NCBI GenBank assembly: GCA_022840405.1
Contig: JALHJR010000005.1
Location: forward strand, 1-64,000
DNA length: 64,000 nt
Source of the DNA: Tepidanaerobacter acetatoxydans_A
GTDB taxonomy: Bacteria; Bacillota; Thermosediminibacteria; Thermosediminibacterales; Tepidanaerobacteraceae
Direction: 5' to 3'
Shown here: positions 61,740 through 64,000 of the stretch, piece after piece
Numbering within the stretch: position 1 is the first letter of the stretch
How the letters are laid out: each line of letters begins with the position of its first letter
The notes under the pieces: model-generated
Seen by the model: only the letters and a program-made list of their open reading frames with translations
Told to the model about the DNA's origin: nothing
Database searches by the model: none
Program-made: the position numbers and the translations under genes

Positions 61740-63275
61740 ATGCCCAGAAAAATAGAAATCTTCGATACCACTCTGAGGGATGGAGAGCAAACCCCCGGAA
61801 TTTCTTTAAATGTTAAAGAGAAACTTGAAATAGCTCGACAACTTGAAAAACTCTCGGTGGATGTAATAGAGGCAGGCTTTCCCATAGCCTCCAACGGTGA
61901 TTTTAACGCAGTTAAAGCCATAGCGGAAAATGTAAAAGGGCCGGTGATTACAGGCCTTGCCCGAGCTAATTTTAAAGATATAGACAGAGCTGCTGAGGCA
62001 TTGAAAGCTGCAGAGCGGCCGCGAATTCATACCTTCATAGCATCATCTCCGATTCATATGAAATACAAGTTGAAAATGACGGAGGAACAAGTTTTAGAAG
62101 CTGCGGTAGCCGCAGTAAAAAGGGCTAAATCCTTCGTGGAAGATGTCGAGTTTTCAGCCGAAGACGCATCAAGATCCGATGTGGAATTTCTCTGTAGGTT
62201 ATTTTCAGCTGCAATTAAGGCAGGTGCTACCGTTATAAATATTCCGGATACAGTAGGGTACACAACTCCCGGAGAATTCGGACAATTAATAAAAACTGTT
62301 ATAGAAAAAGTGCCCGAAATTGACAAAGTAAAGGTAAGCGTTCACTGCCATGACGATTTGGGAATGGCTGTTGCTAACTCATTGGAAGCTGTAATTTATG
62401 GGGCAACTCAAGTAGAATGTGCGGTAAACGGCCTTGGTGAACGAGCGGGCAATGCTGCATTAGAAGAAATTGTAATGGCACTTGATACGCGAAAGGATTT
62501 TTACCAGGTCGAACATGGTATAAATACAAAACAGATTTATCGCACAAGTAAAATGGTAAGCACCATAACCGGGATATTCATACAGCCTAATAAAGCTATT
62601 GTAGGTGCAAATGCATTTGCACATGAATCTGGAATCCATCAGCACGGTGTTTTAACAGAAAAATCTACTTACGAAATAATGACTCCGCAGTCTATAGGCC
62701 TTACTACTAACACTCTGGTGCTTGGCAAACATTCAGGCAGACATGCTTTTGCCGAGAGGTTAAAGGAAATGGGATATGAATTGTCACAAGATGAACTTAA
62801 CAAAGCATTTGAAAGGTTTAAAGACTTGGCAGACAGGAAGAAGGAGATATCAGATTTGGATATTGAAGCAATAGTTGAAGACCAGGTAATGAAACTTCCA
62901 CAGCATATTGAATTGGAATGTTTCCAGGTTTCAACAGGCAATAAAGCTATTGCTACTGCAACAGTAAGAGTTAATGTGAGCGGTGAGGTTATTGAAGAGG
63001 CATCCACCGGTGACGGTCCTATTGATGCAATATATAAAGCCCTTGAGCGTGCCTGCAACATGGATTGTAAGCTTGTCGATTATTCAATAAGATCTGTTAC
63101 TGCAGGCAAAGATGCTTTAGGTGAGGTTACCGTTAGAGTTGAGAAAGACGGAAGGATATTTTTAGGTCGAGGCCTTAGCATAGATATCATAGAAGCTAGT
63201 GCAATGGCATATACGAATGCTATGAACAAAACAATGTGGAATAACGGCTACAGCAAACCCCGGGAGGTGGATTAA
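61740..63275 (+). CDS. leuA: 2-Isopropylmalate synthase
   Basis: The 511-residue enzyme condenses acetyl-CoA with 2-ketoisovalerate, the first committed step to leucine. The TIM barrel has the metal/substrate motif FDTTLRDGEQTPG and VSVHCHDDLGMAVANS, and the catalytic region NGLGERAGNAALEEI. The C-terminal allosteric domain (about residues 390-500; VSGEVIEEASTGDGPIDA) should mediate leucine feedback inhibition. AAAGGTGG precedes the ATG. It uses the acetyl-CoA that PFOR provides. Confidence 0.96.
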   Translation: MPRKIEIFDTTLRDGEQTPGISLNVKEKLEIARQLEKLSVDVIEAGFPIASNGDFNAVKAIAENVKGPVITGLARANFKDIDRAAEALKAAERPRIHTFIASSPIHMKYKLKMTEEQVLEAAVAAVKRAKSFVEDVEFSAEDASRSDVEFLCRLFSAAIKAGATVINIPDTVGYTTPGEFGQLIKTVIEKVPEIDKVKVSVHCHDDLGMAVANSLEAVIYGATQVECAVNGLGERAGNAALEEIVMALDTRKDFYQVEHGINTKQIYRTSKMVSTITGIFIQPNKAIVGANAFAHESGIHQHGVLTEKSTYEIMTPQSIGLTTNTLVLGKHSGRHAFAERLKEMGYELSQDELNKAFERFKDLADRKKEISDLDIEAIVEDQVMKLPQHIELECFQVSTGNKAIATATVRVNVSGEVIEEASTGDGPIDAIYKALERACNMDCKLVDYSIRSVTAGKDALGEVTVRVEKDGRIFLGRGLSIDIIEASAMAYTNAMNKTMWNNGYSKPREVD

Positions 63276-64000
63276 ATGGGTATGACTATTACTCAAAAAA
63301 TACTTGCCAAACATTCCGGCAAGGATTTTGTGGAACCGGGTGAACTTGTTATGGCTGAAGTTGATTTAGCACTGGCCAATGACATAACCGGACCTGTTGC
63401 TATAGAAGAGTTTAAAAAAGCAGGAGGTCATAAAGTTTTTGACCGCGAGAAGATAGCTCTGATTCCCGACCATTTTGCACCAAATAAAGATATTAAATCC
63501 GCAGAGCTTTGCAAAACGCTAAGAGAGTTTGCGAAGGCTCAGCAGATTAAACATTACTATGAAGTGGGACATATGGGAATAGAACATGCCTTTTTGCCGG
63601 AGCAGGGTATTGTCCTTCCTGGAGATTTGGTAATCGGTGCTGATTCACATACATGCACTTATGGAGCCCTTGGGGCTTTTTCCACAGGCGTTGGTTCTAC
63701 AGACCTTGCATTTGCTATGATGACCGGCAAATGTTGGTTTAAAGTACCGGAAACTATAAAATTTATTTATCACGGGAAACCAAATCCATGGGTAACAGGT
63801 AAAGACTTAATTTTGCATACCATAGGAGATATAGGAGTGGATGGAGCACTATATAAAGCCATGGAATTTACCGGTGATACCATTGCACATCTTACTATTG
63901 ACGAAAGGCTTACGATGTCAAATATGGCCATTGAAGCCGGTGGGAAAAATGGTATCATGGAACCGGACGAGATAACCTTGGAGTATGTTAAAAATAGGGC
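63276..64000 (+). CDS. leuC: 3-Isopropylmalate dehydratase large subunit, cut by window end
   Basis: The visible 241 codons encode the N-terminal half of an aconitase-family dehydratase: MTITQKILAKHSGK, VDLALANDITGP, HYYEVGHMGIEHAFLPEQG and GADSHTCTYGALGAFSTGVG, which contains the first cluster Cys. The remaining cluster cysteines lie beyond the window. Sequence style matches the shorter (about 420 residue) LeuC/HacA-type enzyme. GGGAGGTGG precedes the ATG, which directly follows the leuA stop. A leuD gene would be expected next. Confidence 0.93.
   Translation, partial: MGMTITQKILAKHSGKDFVEPGELVMAEVDLALANDITGPVAIEEFKKAGGHKVFDREKIALIPDHFAPNKDIKSAELCKTLREFAKAQQIKHYYEVGHMGIEHAFLPEQGIVLPGDLVIGADSHTCTYGALGAFSTGVGSTDLAFAMMTGKCWFKVPETIKFIYHGKPNPWVTGKDLILHTIGDIGVDGALYKAMEFTGDTIAHLTIDERLTMSNMAIEAGGKNGIMEPDEITLEYVKNR

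Overview
The window looks like a chromosomal segment of a low-GC, anaerobic, spore-forming Firmicute (Clostridia). Supporting signs are strong GGAGG ribosome-binding sites, pyruvate:ferredoxin oxidoreductase, the [FeFe]-hydrogenase maturase HydG, a class III (oxygen-sensitive) ribonucleotide reductase, a K+-dependent membrane pyrophosphatase, a sporulation-type SPOCS domain, and T-box, L-box (lysine) and B12 leaders. The gene set and order recall thermophilic syntrophs such as Tepidanaerobacter (Thermosediminibacterales); this assignment is inference from memory, not a search. No tRNA, rRNA, CRISPR array, prophage or complete transposase gene was seen.

Layout. 1-0.75 kb: two coupled membrane-protein genes on the minus strand. 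1.1-1.9 kb: a nitrilase-family amidase. 2.0-12.9 kb: a nucleoside uptake and salvage cluster. It holds a BMP lipoprotein, an ABC ATPase, two permeases, a fucose-isomerase-like protein, a GntR/UTRA regulator, cdd, pdp, deoB and punA. Nucleosides are imported, deaminated and phosphorolysed, and the pentose-1-phosphate is converted to the 5-phosphate. 13.0-18.0 kb: a DegV protein and a giant PFOR gene behind an unusual leader with a tandem repeat and an RNA fold. 18.0-21.5 kb: a large secreted surface glycosidase-like protein. 21.8-26.1 kb: a gamma-carbonic anhydrase, then asd-dapG-asd (aspartate pathway, with two asd paralogues). 26.2-28.9 kb: a beta-propeller/SPOCS fusion, a Gln-rich protein and a stress protein.

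29.3-38.2 kb: rpoN, then the lower-glycolysis operon gap-cggR-pgk-tpiA-gpmI-eno. A well-matched CggR operator lies ahead of gap, and a MITE-like palindromic element lies between gpmI and eno. 38.4-43.7 kb: a compact AddB/AddA-like nuclease-helicase pair. 44.0-46.3 kb: secG and hppA. 46.4-49.2 kb: a lysine riboswitch controlling an amino-acid ABC importer, which predicts a lysine importer. 49.2-49.9 kb: a 650-nt orphan intergenic region with RNA-like stems. 49.9-53.2 kb: a cyclase-family hydrolase, an M20 amidohydrolase and HflX. 53.3-56.1 kb: a cobalamin riboswitch driving nrdD-nrdG. 56.1-57.8 kb: hydG with a small overlapping gene on the minus strand. 58.1-64.0 kb: a T-box leader (probable Leu specifier) driving ilvB-ilvN-ilvC-leuA-leuC; leuC runs off the window.

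Most of the window is well-understood core metabolism. The least explained pieces are the PFOR leader, the orphan region at 49.3-49.86 kb, the SPOCS-propeller fusion, the sugar-isomerase homologue in the nucleoside operon, and the compact AddAB-like pair.
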